This document shows positions 45,133 through 53,004 of a stretch of 64,000 nt of DNA, in pieces. How positions within the stretch are numbered: the first letter of the stretch is position 1; the number at the start of each line of letters is the position of its first letter. The position numbers and the translations under genes are program-made. The stretch comes from Muribaculaceae bacterium (GTDB taxonomy: Bacteria > Bacteroidota > Bacteroidia > Bacteroidales > Muribaculaceae): contig JAFZHD010000040.1 in assembly GCA_017555085.1 (NCBI GenBank), positions 1-64,000 on the forward strand, given 5' to 3'. The notes under the pieces were generated by a model, which saw only the letters and a list, made by a program, of their open reading frames with translations, searched no databases and had not been told where the DNA came from.

Positions 45133-47027
45133 TGAGCGAGATTGATGAAGTTTTGGCCGAAAATCGTCGTCGAAACGAGGCGTTAGCGGTTGAATATGAC
45201 CCTATTGAGGGTGTGGGGTGCATAGGCGAGAGATGCAGGGTGGCAAAGTCGGCATTTAATGATGGCGACTGTTATGTGCCTGTGGCTATGACACGCGACC
45301 GACGGTATGTGGCAGTGAGCAGCCGTGACGAGTGGGTGAAATTGAGATGTGAGTATGACTTTGAGTTTTGGTGTGCGACTTGCGTGATGATTCAAGACAA
45401 ACTCACTGGCCGAGACCGCCGACTGGTGCTGAATGTGCCTCAACGACGCGTGGCGGCGATACTCGAAAGCGACCGCGTGGCGCAACGCCCCATGCGGTTG
45501 ATTATGCTCAAAGCGCGTCAGTGGGGCGGAAGCACTTTGGTGCAGATTTATGCAGCTTGGATGCAGTGTGTGCATTGCCGAAATTGGCACTCGCTGATAT
45601 GCGCCCATGTCAAAGACACGGCGGCAAACATTCGCGGCATGTATAGCAAAGTGTTGTCAAACTATCCCGAAAACTATTGGACCGGCGATGAAGCACCCAA
45701 GTTTCGCCCCTATGAGCGGTCGGTCAATATTCGCGAGATTGCCGGTCGCAACTGCCGTGTGACTATAGGGTCAAGCGAAAACCAAGAGGCAGTCCGAGGG
45801 TCGGACTATGCGATGGCCCATTTGAGCGAGGTGGCTTTTTGGCACGACTCGCAGCGCCGCAGTCCCGACGGCTTTATCCGTGCCGTTTGTGGCGGTATTG
45901 CCCTTGCGCCAAACACTCTCATTGTGCTTGAAAGCACGGCCAACGGCGTGGGCAATTATTTTCATAGCGAATGGTTGAGGTCGAAGGCCGGCCAGAGCGA
46001 CAAGCATGCCGTGATGGTGCCGTGGTATGAAATCGAAATCTATCGCCAGCGAGTGACTGATGCCGCCAAACTGTGGCGCGAGATGGATGATTATGAACGC
46101 AACTTGTGGAACATGGGGCTGACATTGGAAATGATACAGTGGTATCACTTAAAACGTCGCGAATATCCGTCACACTCGATGATGAAAGCCGAGTATCCGA
46201 CCGATGATGTGGAGGCCTTTGTCAACACCGGAGCAGGAGTGTTTGATGCCGAGCATGTCGAGCGACTGCGCCGCGACTGTTGCGAACCCAAGCACATTGG
46301 CGAACTTATGGCCGACAGCCACCGTGGCGAGGGGGCGTTGCGAAATATACGTTTTAGTGAGGACAGTTGCGGTAAACTCAAAGTGTGGGCGCAACCCCAA
46401 GAGCAGGGCGACCGATTTATCGAAAACCGTTATGTGGTGTCGGTCGATATTGGCGGTCGTGCCGAGTCGAGTGACTATTCGGTGATAACGGTTGTTGACC
46501 GCAATCCGCTTATTGATGCCCGGCCTATGGAGATTGTGGCTCAATGGCGCGGACATATTGACCACGACTTGCTCGCGTGGAAAAGTGCCATGATTGCCAA
46601 GTGGTATAACGATGCGCTGCTTGTGATAGAGAGTAATACGCTCGAAACCGAATGCACCGAGGGCGACCACGGGCTGTTTATTCTCGACCAACTGCGCGAT
46701 GTATATAATAATATGTATTATCGCGAAACATTTGACAAGTCGGGAATGGATAGCAGTTACCGTATAGGTTTTCATACCAATCGTGCCACAAAACGCCTCG
46801 TTATCGACTCGCTCATAGGCATGGTGCGCGAGGGAGCATACAAGGAGCGTGCGGCCGAGGCGTGTGATGAGTTGATGACCTTTGAACAGAAAGAAAACGG
46901 CAGTTGCGGGGCCAAGGCAGGTTATCACGATGATGTGGTGATGTCGCGGGCAATAGGACTATATGTGGCTGCATCGCAGACGGTGTATGTGGTCAATAGG
47001 CCGCGGCGAGTGAAACACACGGCATAG
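45129..47027 (+). CDS. Terminase large subunit-like ATPase/nuclease
   Basis: This 632-residue protein has a terminase-type ATPase with a divergent Walker A (LKARQWGGSTLVQIY, near residue 120), Walker B AHLSEVAFW and the coupling motif LIVLESTANGVG. An RNase H-like nuclease follows: VSVDIGGRAESSDYSVITVV carries the first Asp, LVIESNTLETE the second acidic group and GYHDDVVMSRAIG the last. All expected catalytic residues appear intact. Family enzymes cut and pump phage DNA into capsids. No portal, capsid or integrase genes are present, so this is a two-gene remnant or a domesticated cassette. Confidence 0.82.
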   Translation: MMSEIDEVLAENRRRNEALAVEYDPIEGVGCIGERCRVAKSAFNDGDCYVPVAMTRDRRYVAVSSRDEWVKLRCEYDFEFWCATCVMIQDKLTGRDRRLVLNVPQRRVAAILESDRVAQRPMRLIMLKARQWGGSTLVQIYAAWMQCVHCRNWHSLICAHVKDTAANIRGMYSKVLSNYPENYWTGDEAPKFRPYERSVNIREIAGRNCRVTIGSSENQEAVRGSDYAMAHLSEVAFWHDSQRRSPDGFIRAVCGGIALAPNTLIVLESTANGVGNYFHSEWLRSKAGQSDKHAVMVPWYEIEIYRQRVTDAAKLWREMDDYERNLWNMGLTLEMIQWYHLKRREYPSHSMMKAEYPTDDVEAFVNTGAGVFDAEHVERLRRDCCEPKHIGELMADSHRGEGALRNIRFSEDSCGKLKVWAQPQEQGDRFIENRYVVSVDIGGRAESSDYSVITVVDRNPLIDARPMEIVAQWRGHIDHDLLAWKSAMIAKWYNDALLVIESNTLETECTEGDHGLFILDQLRDVYNNMYYRETFDKSGMDSSYRIGFHTNRATKRLVIDSLIGMVREGAYKERAAEACDELMTFEQKENGSCGAKAGYHDDVVMSRAIGLYVAASQTVYVVNRPRRVKHTA

Positions 47028-47101
47028 CGGGTGCAATAATCGGCGCCGATTTGCGTTATATAATGAGTAAAAAGGGCGTGTGCCCAAAACAATAATATGT
47101 T

Positions 47102-48523
47102 ATGAACCGATTGAAAACTATATATATAGTTGCGTTGGTGGCAGTTGTGGGATTGTTCACCGCGTGTATTGAAGACGAAGTATCGACCAATGTGGCTCAT
47201 CAGCCGCAATTTTCGGTTGATACGCTCGACATGGGACTTGTGTTTACCCAAGCGGGAACGCCCACTCACTCATTTACCGTTTACAACCGTTATGACAAGG
47301 TGATGTCAATCTCGAATATATCGTTGCGCAATGCCGAGTCGGGAATTTTCCGCCTTAATGTTGACGGTTTTTCGGGCAAGCACTTTGAGAATACCGAGAT
47401 TCGCCCCAACGACTCGATATTTGTGTTTGTTGAGGCCACATTGCCTGAGAACGGTGGCAATCTGCCTGTAACCATTACCGACTATCTCGACTTTGAAACC
47501 AATGGCGTGACAAAGACCGTGGTGTTGAGCGCAAATGGCCAAGATGTTGACCGCCGTCGCGGTCAGGTAATTGATGTTGACACCCGATTGGTTGCCGACA
47601 AGCCCTATCAGATTTTTGACAGTCTGGTTGTGGCCGAGGGTGCAACTCTCACACTCGACCCCGGGGTGACACTCTATTTCCATGACGGTGCATATCTCAT
47701 GGTGCGCGGCCGATTGATAAGTAACGGAACAGTTGAAAACAAGGTGAACATGACTGGTGACCGCACCGATAATGTGTTGACCGACACTCCGTTTGATCTT
47801 ATGTCGGGCCAATGGAGCGGCGTGGAGTTTACATCGACAAGCCAAGGCAATTATATCGCTCACACATCAATTCGCAACACTGTCAACGGTGTGATTATCG
47901 ACTCGATTCCCGATAGCAGCGAGCCTGCGGTGACATTTGTCAACAGCGTGTTGCGCAATGCTATGGGGTCGGCACTGACCGTGCGCCATGCCCATGTCAA
48001 GGCGGTAGGCTGTGAGATTGCCGATGCCGGAATTGGCGTGTTGCGACTCATTGGCGGCAACACCGTGTTTAATCACTGCACATTTGCCAACTATTATCTG
48101 TTCTCGGCGCCCGGCGATGCTATTATCACAATGTGGCACATCAACCCCGATAGCGATGATTTGTCGGGAATGCCATATGCCACGGCCGACTTTTCAAACT
48201 GTGTAATCTATGGTAACGGCAACGATTTGTCGCATGGCGATTTGACCGATACGCAAGTAACATTGCGATGCTGTTCGCTCAAATCGGCTGGCGAAGATGA
48301 TGCTAATTTCATAGCCTGTTTGTGGGACTGCGACCCGCTATTCTACACCGTTCGCAGCGAGTATGTGTTTGACTACCGACTCAAAAACGAGTCGCCAGCA
48401 GTAGCTGCAGCCAATTCGGCGTTGACATTACCCGAAGCCGCCACCGATTGGTATGGCTTGTCGCGCGGCTCTCAACCCGACCTCGGAGCCTATGTCTATA
48501 CTCCGGCTGAGGAGGAAAAGTAA
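47102..48523 (+). CDS. Lipoprotein with right-handed beta-helix
   Basis: This 473-residue protein has a lipobox (LFTACIED, Cys about residue 22). A beta-sandwich of about 120 residues (DTLDMGLVFTQAGTPTHSF, ASH/choice-of-anchor-like) is followed by parallel beta-helix repeats (FDSLVVAEGATLTLDPGVTL, NYIAHTSIRNTVNGVIID). The C-terminal SRGSQPDLGAYVY is typical of Bacteroidales beta-helix surface proteins. Such helices bind or cleave polysaccharides, but no catalytic set is evident. A terminator follows. Confidence 0.8.
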   Translation: MNRLKTIYIVALVAVVGLFTACIEDEVSTNVAHQPQFSVDTLDMGLVFTQAGTPTHSFTVYNRYDKVMSISNISLRNAESGIFRLNVDGFSGKHFENTEIRPNDSIFVFVEATLPENGGNLPVTITDYLDFETNGVTKTVVLSANGQDVDRRRGQVIDVDTRLVADKPYQIFDSLVVAEGATLTLDPGVTLYFHDGAYLMVRGRLISNGTVENKVNMTGDRTDNVLTDTPFDLMSGQWSGVEFTSTSQGNYIAHTSIRNTVNGVIIDSIPDSSEPAVTFVNSVLRNAMGSALTVRHAHVKAVGCEIADAGIGVLRLIGGNTVFNHCTFANYYLFSAPGDAIITMWHINPDSDDLSGMPYATADFSNCVIYGNGNDLSHGDLTDTQVTLRCCSLKSAGEDDANFIACLWDCDPLFYTVRSEYVFDYRLKNESPAVAAANSALTLPEAATDWYGLSRGSQPDLGAYVYTPAEEEK

Positions 48524-48542
48524 TTGTAAACAAATGATATAT

Positions 48543-48586
48543 AAGCCGATAAGTGGTTGTGGAAGACTGCTTATCGGCTTTTTTGT
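48543..48586 (+). terminator. Terminator after the beta-helix lipoprotein gene
   Basis: AAGCCGATAAG (48543-48553) pairs with CTTATCGGCTT (48570-48580), followed by TTTT. Confidence 0.85.
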
Positions 48587-48618
48587 TTTGTGAAATCGGA
48601 CATTTTTTTGTAACTTTG
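48587..48618 (+). promoter_or_regulatory. Promoter of the queuosine transporter/radical SAM pair
   Basis: TTTG (48587-48590), a 20-base spacer and TAACTTTG (48611-48618) match the consensus. The ATG follows 22 bases later. Confidence 0.7.
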
Positions 48619-48640
48619 TGGCCGAATTAAACATTACATT

Positions 48641-49315
48641 ATGGACAAGGTATCGGAAAACCCTTTCAAAAACCGAAAATTCAACGGCACTCCGTTGATG
48701 GTGGTCACGGCGTTATTTGTGACGCTTTATTTAGTTTCTAACATCATGGCAGTCAAGGTGATTGGTCTGTGGGACCTGTTCTACTTTGATGCCGGAACAA
48801 TCACTTTCCCGTTTGCATATATGCTTGGCGATGTGCTCACAGAGCTGTGGGGCTATCGCACCGCGCGTCGCATTATTTGGATAACATTCATGTGCAATAT
48901 CGTGCTTGTTGTGTGTACCCAAATAGGTGTTTATCTGCCCTCGCCCGACTATCTGCAAGACTCGGCACAAGCTTATGACTCTGTGTTCAGTTATGTGCCT
49001 CGCATCGTGCTCGGCTCGTTGGCAGGTTTCTTGTGTGGCGAGTTGTCAAATGCGTGGTTTATGGAACGCATCAAGATTTGGACACGCGGCCGTTGGCTAT
49101 GGTTGCGCACAATTGGCAGTTCGGCAATCGGGTATATTTTTGACACATTGCCATTTGTGTTAATTGCGTTTTTGGGCGTGGTGTCAACACGCGATTTGCT
49201 TTACATGATGGCATTTCAGTATTGCTCAAAACTGATGATTGAAGCAGTGTTTGGCACTCCCATGGCCTATGTCGCTATCAAGGCTATTAACCGCTTTTTT
49301 CAAAAGAAAGATTGA
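48641..49315 (+). CDS. Queuosine precursor transporter (VUT/YhhQ family)
   Basis: This 224-residue membrane protein has about six helices. VTALFVTLYLVSNIMAVKVI near the start, the DAGTITFPFAYMLGDVLTELW segment and YRTARRIIW are hallmark features of the VUT/YhhQ family, which imports preQ0/preQ1 or queuine for tRNA queuosine synthesis. The TGA overlaps the ATG of the next gene (a radical SAM protein), so both are translated as a coupled pair. Confidence 0.92.
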   Translation: MDKVSENPFKNRKFNGTPLMVVTALFVTLYLVSNIMAVKVIGLWDLFYFDAGTITFPFAYMLGDVLTELWGYRTARRIIWITFMCNIVLVVCTQIGVYLPSPDYLQDSAQAYDSVFSYVPRIVLGSLAGFLCGELSNAWFMERIKIWTRGRWLWLRTIGSSAIGYIFDTLPFVLIAFLGVVSTRDLLYMMAFQYCSKLMIEAVFGTPMAYVAIKAINRFFQKKD

Positions 49316-49998
49316 TGGAACGCTATGCGTTGATTCACGACAAGTTTCCCCGCGAGTTTGTGCTGTTGCAGGGGACTGGCTGTCGTTGGCGTCGATGTGA
49401 GTTTTGTGACTATCATCTTGATGTCAGCGCCGATGCCGTGACGGTTAATACCGAGGCTTTGGGTCAAGTGACAGGGCAATATGGAGTGCTCGATGTCATT
49501 AACTCGGGCTCGGGACTTGAACTTGACGAAAAAACATTGACATTGATAGGCGAAATTGTGGCCGCCAAAAACATTCACACATTGTGGTTTGAAGCCCATT
49601 GGATGTATCGCCACCGATTGGCCGACTTTGCCGCGCGCTTTCCCGGAGTGAGAGTGAAATTTCGCTGCGGTATAGAGGCTTTTGACGCGCAGTTGCGCCG
49701 CTTGTGGAATAAGGGCGTGGGCGATGATGTAACCGCCCAAGATGTGGCACGATATTTTGACGGAGTGTGCTTGCTGTGCTGCACCCAAGGTGATAGCCGT
49801 GAGCGCATACTAAACGATATAGCAACGGCACGACGCTTGTTTGAATATTCAAGTGTAAATGTGTTTTGCAATAACACCACGCCAACGCGTCGCGACGACG
49901 AATTGGCTCAGTGGTTTGAGAATGTAATATATCCCTCCCTCATAACCGACCCCAAAATTGAAGTACTCCTCGCCAACACCGATCTCGGTGTTGGCTGA
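49315..49998 (+). CDS. Short atypical radical SAM protein coupled to the queuosine transporter
   Basis: This 227-residue protein has the cluster motif GCRWRRCEFC. The spacing is Cys23-X4-Cys28-X2-Cys31, one residue longer than the canonical CX3CX2C. The rest is a compact partial barrel with DVINSGSGLELDEKTL and FKFRCGIEAFD-like strands (KFRCGIEAFDAQLRR), and no SPASM domain is seen. Overlap of its ATG with the transporter stop implies a role in queuosine-precursor salvage. The radical SAM queuine lyase QueL, described in clostridia next to such transporters, is the closest functional idea. Homology to QueL is untested. Confidence 0.75.
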   Translation: MERYALIHDKFPREFVLLQGTGCRWRRCEFCDYHLDVSADAVTVNTEALGQVTGQYGVLDVINSGSGLELDEKTLTLIGEIVAAKNIHTLWFEAHWMYRHRLADFAARFPGVRVKFRCGIEAFDAQLRRLWNKGVGDDVTAQDVARYFDGVCLLCCTQGDSRERILNDIATARRLFEYSSVNVFCNNTTPTRRDDELAQWFENVIYPSLITDPKIEVLLANTDLGVG

Positions 49999-50016
49999 GG
50001 CCCTTGGCACATGGGG

Positions 50017-50196
50017 TTATTTGCAACAAAAAAGAATTATAACAAATATAATTGGAAGTGTTTCAAGGAAGAAGGTTTCCCTCCAACGCCGAGAAGCCAT
50101 CTCTTTGCCATGTCTGACTCTGTTTAACCAATAGAAAACACCATTTAATAGTAGAGTAATAAATAGAATGATAAAGAGAGAAGATATTTCTGTCAT
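50017..50196 (-). CDS. Small two-helix membrane protein
   Basis: This is an open frame of 59 codons from the ATG at 50194-50196. Residues 5-24 (SSLFIILFITLLLNGVFYWL) form one membrane helix, followed by a strongly basic stretch (NRVRHGKEMASRRWRET). A second hydrophobic segment (LPIIFVIILFCC) sits at the C-terminus. This alternation is not expected from chance. It follows the 113-residue membrane protein on the same strand. Function unknown. A short hydrophobic peptide next to a peptide-modification locus could be an immunity or export helper, which is speculation. Confidence 0.6.
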   Translation of the reverse strand: MTEISSLFIILFITLLLNGVFYWLNRVRHGKEMASRRWRETFFLETLPIIFVIILFCCK

Positions 50197-50257
50197 AAAA
50201 TGATGTTATAATAATATGAATACATTTATTAATCAGCGTTTATTTGATGACTCAATT

Positions 50258-50599
50258 TTACTTTCGGTTAAAAAAAATACCAGTCTTAAAAGAGTTGATT
50301 AACTTAACTTCATAAATAGAGTCTAACTCTATGAAAGAATTTTTTAAATGTGTGATTTTCTCAGATAAAATAATTATGCTTTCTTTAGGAATGCTGTCAA
50401 GATAAACTATTGAGTTCAAATTAATAGTAATTGAATCAATTTGATTAATAATACTTTCTTTAGTTTGTGTAATATCTGATGTCAAGGTAGTAGTTTCATC
50501 TTTTAATTCTTGCTCATATGATACATTAAGCCATACTAAAAATATTATTGCCGCTAAGTTTCCTGCTATAAATAGAATAAGGAATAAATTATCTTTCAT
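50258..50599 (-). CDS. Single-pass membrane protein with coiled-coil domain
   Basis: This 113-residue AT-rich gene encodes one N-terminal membrane helix (about 4-25, FLILFIAGNLAAIIFLVWLN). A polar helical region with regularly spaced Ile and Leu residues (ITQTKESIINQIDSITINLN) follows, typical of a coiled coil. No family was recognised. It lies downstream of maturase 2 on the same strand with a 370-base gap and upstream of the small two-helix protein. Confidence 0.6.
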   Translation of the reverse strand: MKDNLFLILFIAGNLAAIIFLVWLNVSYEQELKDETTTLTSDITQTKESIINQIDSITINLNSIVYLDSIPKESIIILSEKITHLKNSFIELDSIYEVKLINSFKTGIFFNRK

Positions 50600-50720
50600 T
50601 TGGATTATATTGTATTATATTGATACCTTGGATTAATTTGTTCAGAATATTTACTAAAGAATAGATGTCGTTTAAAGAACATATTTCTACCGGTGAATGC
50701 ATATGCTAGAATAAGCATAT

Positions 50721-50972
50721 TTAGCAAAGGTCACATTTTGCATCAATCGATGAGTATATCTGTTGCATTTTGTCCCAATTGATCTCAAGATGTTGCTTAA
50801 GCGAGTCAACGTTGCCGAGTTTGTATAGCTTATATAATTTATGGAGCTCGGGTTGGCTAGATTTTGGAGAAGAAACAGAATGAACATACCATGATATCAC
50901 CGATAGACGCAATGGAAATATATTCAGAGAGTAGTCATCTTGGATAGCTATTATAGAATATGGAAAAGCCCC
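50721..50972 (-). other. In-frame 83-codon extension after the maturase 2 stop, no ATG
   Basis: Directly after the TAG of the radical SAM gene (complement of 50973-50975) the same frame stays open to 50721. It encodes a plausible polypeptide (AIQDDYSLNIFPLRLSVISW, HKLYKLYKLGNVDSLKQHLE) ending SIDAKCDLC. No ATG opens it, and TTG at 50912 is the only likely start. The TAG position agrees with the C-termini of the two paralogues, so the stop is probably natural. The segment is then a decayed or alternatively started small gene. The remaining bases 50600-50720 show nothing. Confidence 0.4.
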
Positions 50973-52082
50973 CTATAATAATGTCTTTTGAATATAATCT
51001 ATTGCAATAGCCATATATGCTTTCTGTATACTAGTGTATTCTGTTAAAGCTTTATGTTTGATATTAGACGTAATAGCCTTCCCGTAAAAATATGAAGATG
51101 CTATGGCTTCAATTTTTCGATATTCACACAAGCCATCTGCACACTTGATGATTTTTTTTGTTTTAATGTAGTTTGTGCCATAACATGATGGACAAATCGA
51201 TAAAATTGGGCAATTTTTACATTCATTAGACACTTGAATGTCTATCCAATTATTTTGGGAAAGTAACTCTTTGCAATAATGAGTATTTGATGATGAGTTA
51301 AACATTTGGCAAGGTAGTTTATCTCCGCCAACACTGTAACAACACATATTCTCTCCAGTACCACACCATTTATGGTGTACTTGTATTTGATTATGATGGA
51401 TACAGTGTCCCAAACGTGACAATCCTCGATCAACGATTAATGATGTTAAATCGTTATTAGGATTTTCTAAATGCCAATTTGCTAACTCTAATAATTGAGA
51501 CTGATATATTGTTTTTAGCTTATTATCATCCCAATTCATGCCATATGCTAAATTTGCAGATAGCAAAAAGCCTTTGCTATAGATATCTATAACCCCATTG
51601 AATAAATATGGTAACGTTTGAGGTGAAATAGTCATTTTAATTGGCTGATATGGATATGTCTTAGCAAAAAAGTCTAAATCAATCAAGTCATATGAACAAG
51701 ATCTATTTAAATCGTGCATATATTTATTACCATCCAAACTCAATCCTAAGCTAAATCTTTTTGCATTAGCTGAAAACCAATTTTGTATATCTCCGTGTAT
51801 TAACGTCCCATTTGTTGTCGCATGAAAAATATATGGAACATTCCATTTTTTACTCCAAGTCCATTCGCATAATTCTTTTATGAAATCAAATGTCAACGCA
51901 ATTTCACCACCATGAAAATCAAACTCTAAGAAATCTATATTTGAAAATTCAATAAACGACTTAATGATAATTTCTTTTGCTAAGTCAATACTCATAATAT
52001 TAGTATTGCGATCATTTTCATAGCAATATACACAATTCAAGTTACAACGTTCTGTAATTGTTATTTGAATTACTTTCTTCAT
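50973..52082 (-). CDS. Radical SAM/SPASM peptide maturase 2
   Basis: This 369-residue protein has the cluster motif CNLNCVYC (Cys13, Cys17, Cys20), FDFHGGEIAL and ATTNGTLIHGDI. Its SPASM region comprises WCGTGENMCC, LPCQMF, CKNCPILSICPSCYG and CADGLCEY. It shares more with maturase 3 (HDLNR, TISPQT, NLAYG and a DW pair) than with maturase 1. The gene directly upstream encodes a 73-residue Cys-rich peptide, with a hairpin between. These enzymes reductively cleave SAM at one Fe-S cluster and use auxiliary clusters to bind the peptide. The exact linkage made is unknown. Confidence 0.85.
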   Translation of the reverse strand: MKKVIQITITERCNLNCVYCYENDRNTNIMSIDLAKEIIIKSFIEFSNIDFLEFDFHGGEIALTFDFIKELCEWTWSKKWNVPYIFHATTNGTLIHGDIQNWFSANAKRFSLGLSLDGNKYMHDLNRSCSYDLIDLDFFAKTYPYQPIKMTISPQTLPYLFNGVIDIYSKGFLLSANLAYGMNWDDNKLKTIYQSQLLELANWHLENPNNDLTSLIVDRGLSRLGHCIHHNQIQVHHKWCGTGENMCCYSVGGDKLPCQMFNSSSNTHYCKELLSQNNWIDIQVSNECKNCPILSICPSCYGTNYIKTKKIIKCADGLCEYRKIEAIASSYFYGKAITSNIKHKALTEYTSIQKAYMAIAIDYIQKTLL

Positions 52083-52117
52083 AAGGTTGATTTACGATAT
52101 AATACTATAAATTAAAA

Positions 52118-52143
52118 GTCTACTCTTCATAGGAAGAGTAGAC
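52118..52143 (-). terminator. Hairpin between precursor 4 and maturase 2 (attenuator)
   Basis: GTCTACTCTTC (52118-52128) pairs perfectly with GAAGAGTAGAC (52133-52143) around ATAG. A TTTTAATTT stretch follows on the minus strand. Its position mirrors the hairpin of locus 1. Confidence 0.65.
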
Positions 52144-52164
52144 AAATTCTTGTTAAGAATATAA

Positions 52165-52386
52165 TTACTCAACTGGACTATTTGAAGCATAGCAATTGGT
52201 GCAAGATTGACAATAGCTAAATGTATTGTGCACCTGATACGAATTGGTACATTCCTCACAATAATTATGAGAAGAACTGGCTACATCAAGAATTAGTTCT
52301 GGCTTTTGCGAAAAAATCTGGAGAGCGTATTCATTAAGTTTACTCACCAAATTATTGGCTAATTTAAAATCAATTAATTTATTCAT
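52165..52386 (-). CDS. Cys/Asn/Ser-rich candidate RiPP precursor 4
   Basis: This 73-residue peptide has a hydrophobic-polar helical leader (LIDFKLANNLVSKLNEYALQ). The core differs from the CXXX pattern: YCEECTNSYQ and SYCQSCTNCYASNS. It has five Cys and four Tyr, with a repeated C-x-x-C-T-N unit. There is no signal peptide. It is followed by the hairpin and then maturase 2, the likely partner. The 174 bases upstream (52387-52560) hold no gene of note, only a possible -7-like TAATTTTA and a small hairpin. Confidence 0.65.
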   Translation of the reverse strand: MNKLIDFKLANNLVSKLNEYALQIFSQKPELILDVASSSHNYCEECTNSYQVHNTFSYCQSCTNCYASNSPVE

Positions 52387-52560
52387 AAGAATAAATTCGA
52401 TTAACCCAATATCGAGAGGCTGAGTTTGAGATATTAAGATGGTTATAGTTAGAGAATATCCTTTTAAATAAGGATGTAAAATTATTATATAGGATAACTT
52501 GTCTGTTGCACAAGACGAGCTATTTTGGGGAATTAGCGTTGTTAGGATGTTGATAAATCT

Positions 52561-52815
52561 TTACCATCTTAAATCCGATTCGGAACTGCCTACACACCCT
52601 CCACCGCAAGAACCGCCGCAACCTCCTTCGCAATTGCCGGTGCAGCTTGTACACCAACCATCGCAAGAACCGTCGCAACCTCCATCACAACCAGAACAAT
52701 GTTCATTTGTGATAAGGTTTTGTTCTTCGACAAGGTCATTTGCAAGAATAAGCAAATGCATCATTTCTAATGCTTGAGAATTTGCTGAATAAAGTTTCTG
52801 TTGCTCAATTTTCAT
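52561..52815 (-). CDS. CXXX-repeat Cys-rich RiPP precursor 3
   Basis: This 84-residue peptide has a leader with a helical region (ALEMMHLLILANDLVEEQNL) ending at ITN. A Cys-Gly-Asp-rich core of ten Cys follows, CSGCDGGCDGSCDGWC, then TSCTGNCEGGC and GGSCGGGC. Cys is repeated almost strictly every fourth residue. A short polar tail (VGSSESDLRW) follows. The leader segment EQNLITN matches EQQVITN of the neighbouring 50-residue peptide. Radical SAM CXXX-repeat systems use such peptides. The position between two maturases makes either one a possible partner, with maturase 3 the better guess. Confidence 0.8.
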   Translation of the reverse strand: MKIEQQKLYSANSQALEMMHLLILANDLVEEQNLITNEHCSGCDGGCDGSCDGWCTSCTGNCEGGCGGSCGGGCVGSSESDLRW

Positions 52816-52844
52816 AATCTTATTTGATTAGAGAAGTTTTAGAC

Positions 52845-52997
52845 TTAATGTTTTATGGTGCAATTGCCAGAGCAAGAGCCACCGCAATTTGTGATTACCT
52901 GCTGTTCTTTTAAGATTTTGTTCGCAAGATTAGATTGTCCTAGCACTTTGTTGGCTAGAAAGATTGCTGTTTCGAGTTCTTGGTTTTTAATTCTCAT
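52845..52997 (-). CDS. Short CXXX-repeat RiPP precursor 2 (50 residues)
   Basis: From the ATG at 52995-52997 the frame encodes 50 residues. The leader (KVLGQSNLANKILKEQQVIT) is followed by CGGSCSGNC and TIKH. The three Cys keep the every-fourth-residue spacing. The leader boundary ITN-C is shared with precursor 3 (ITNEHC). The gene starts seven bases after the maturase 3 stop and ends 29 bases before precursor 3. It could be a second substrate, a degenerate copy or a short product. Its size makes it easy to miss. Confidence 0.7.
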   Translation of the reverse strand: MRIKNQELETAIFLANKVLGQSNLANKILKEQQVITNCGGSCSGNCTIKH

Positions 52998-53004
52998 ACT
53001 TATG

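Noticed and set aside
46170..46928. Open frame of 252 codons opposite the terminase gene
   Set aside because: It is antisense to intact nuclease motifs and has no start signal.
49971..49998. GCCAACACCGA/TCGGTGTTGGC hairpin as terminator of the radical SAM gene
   Set aside because: It overlaps the stop codon and lacks a following T run; it may be a coincidence of coding sequence.
52998..53004. Possible fusion of maturase 3 with the 50-residue peptide
   Set aside because: A stop codon ends the maturase seven bases before the peptide ATG, and the two are in different frames.
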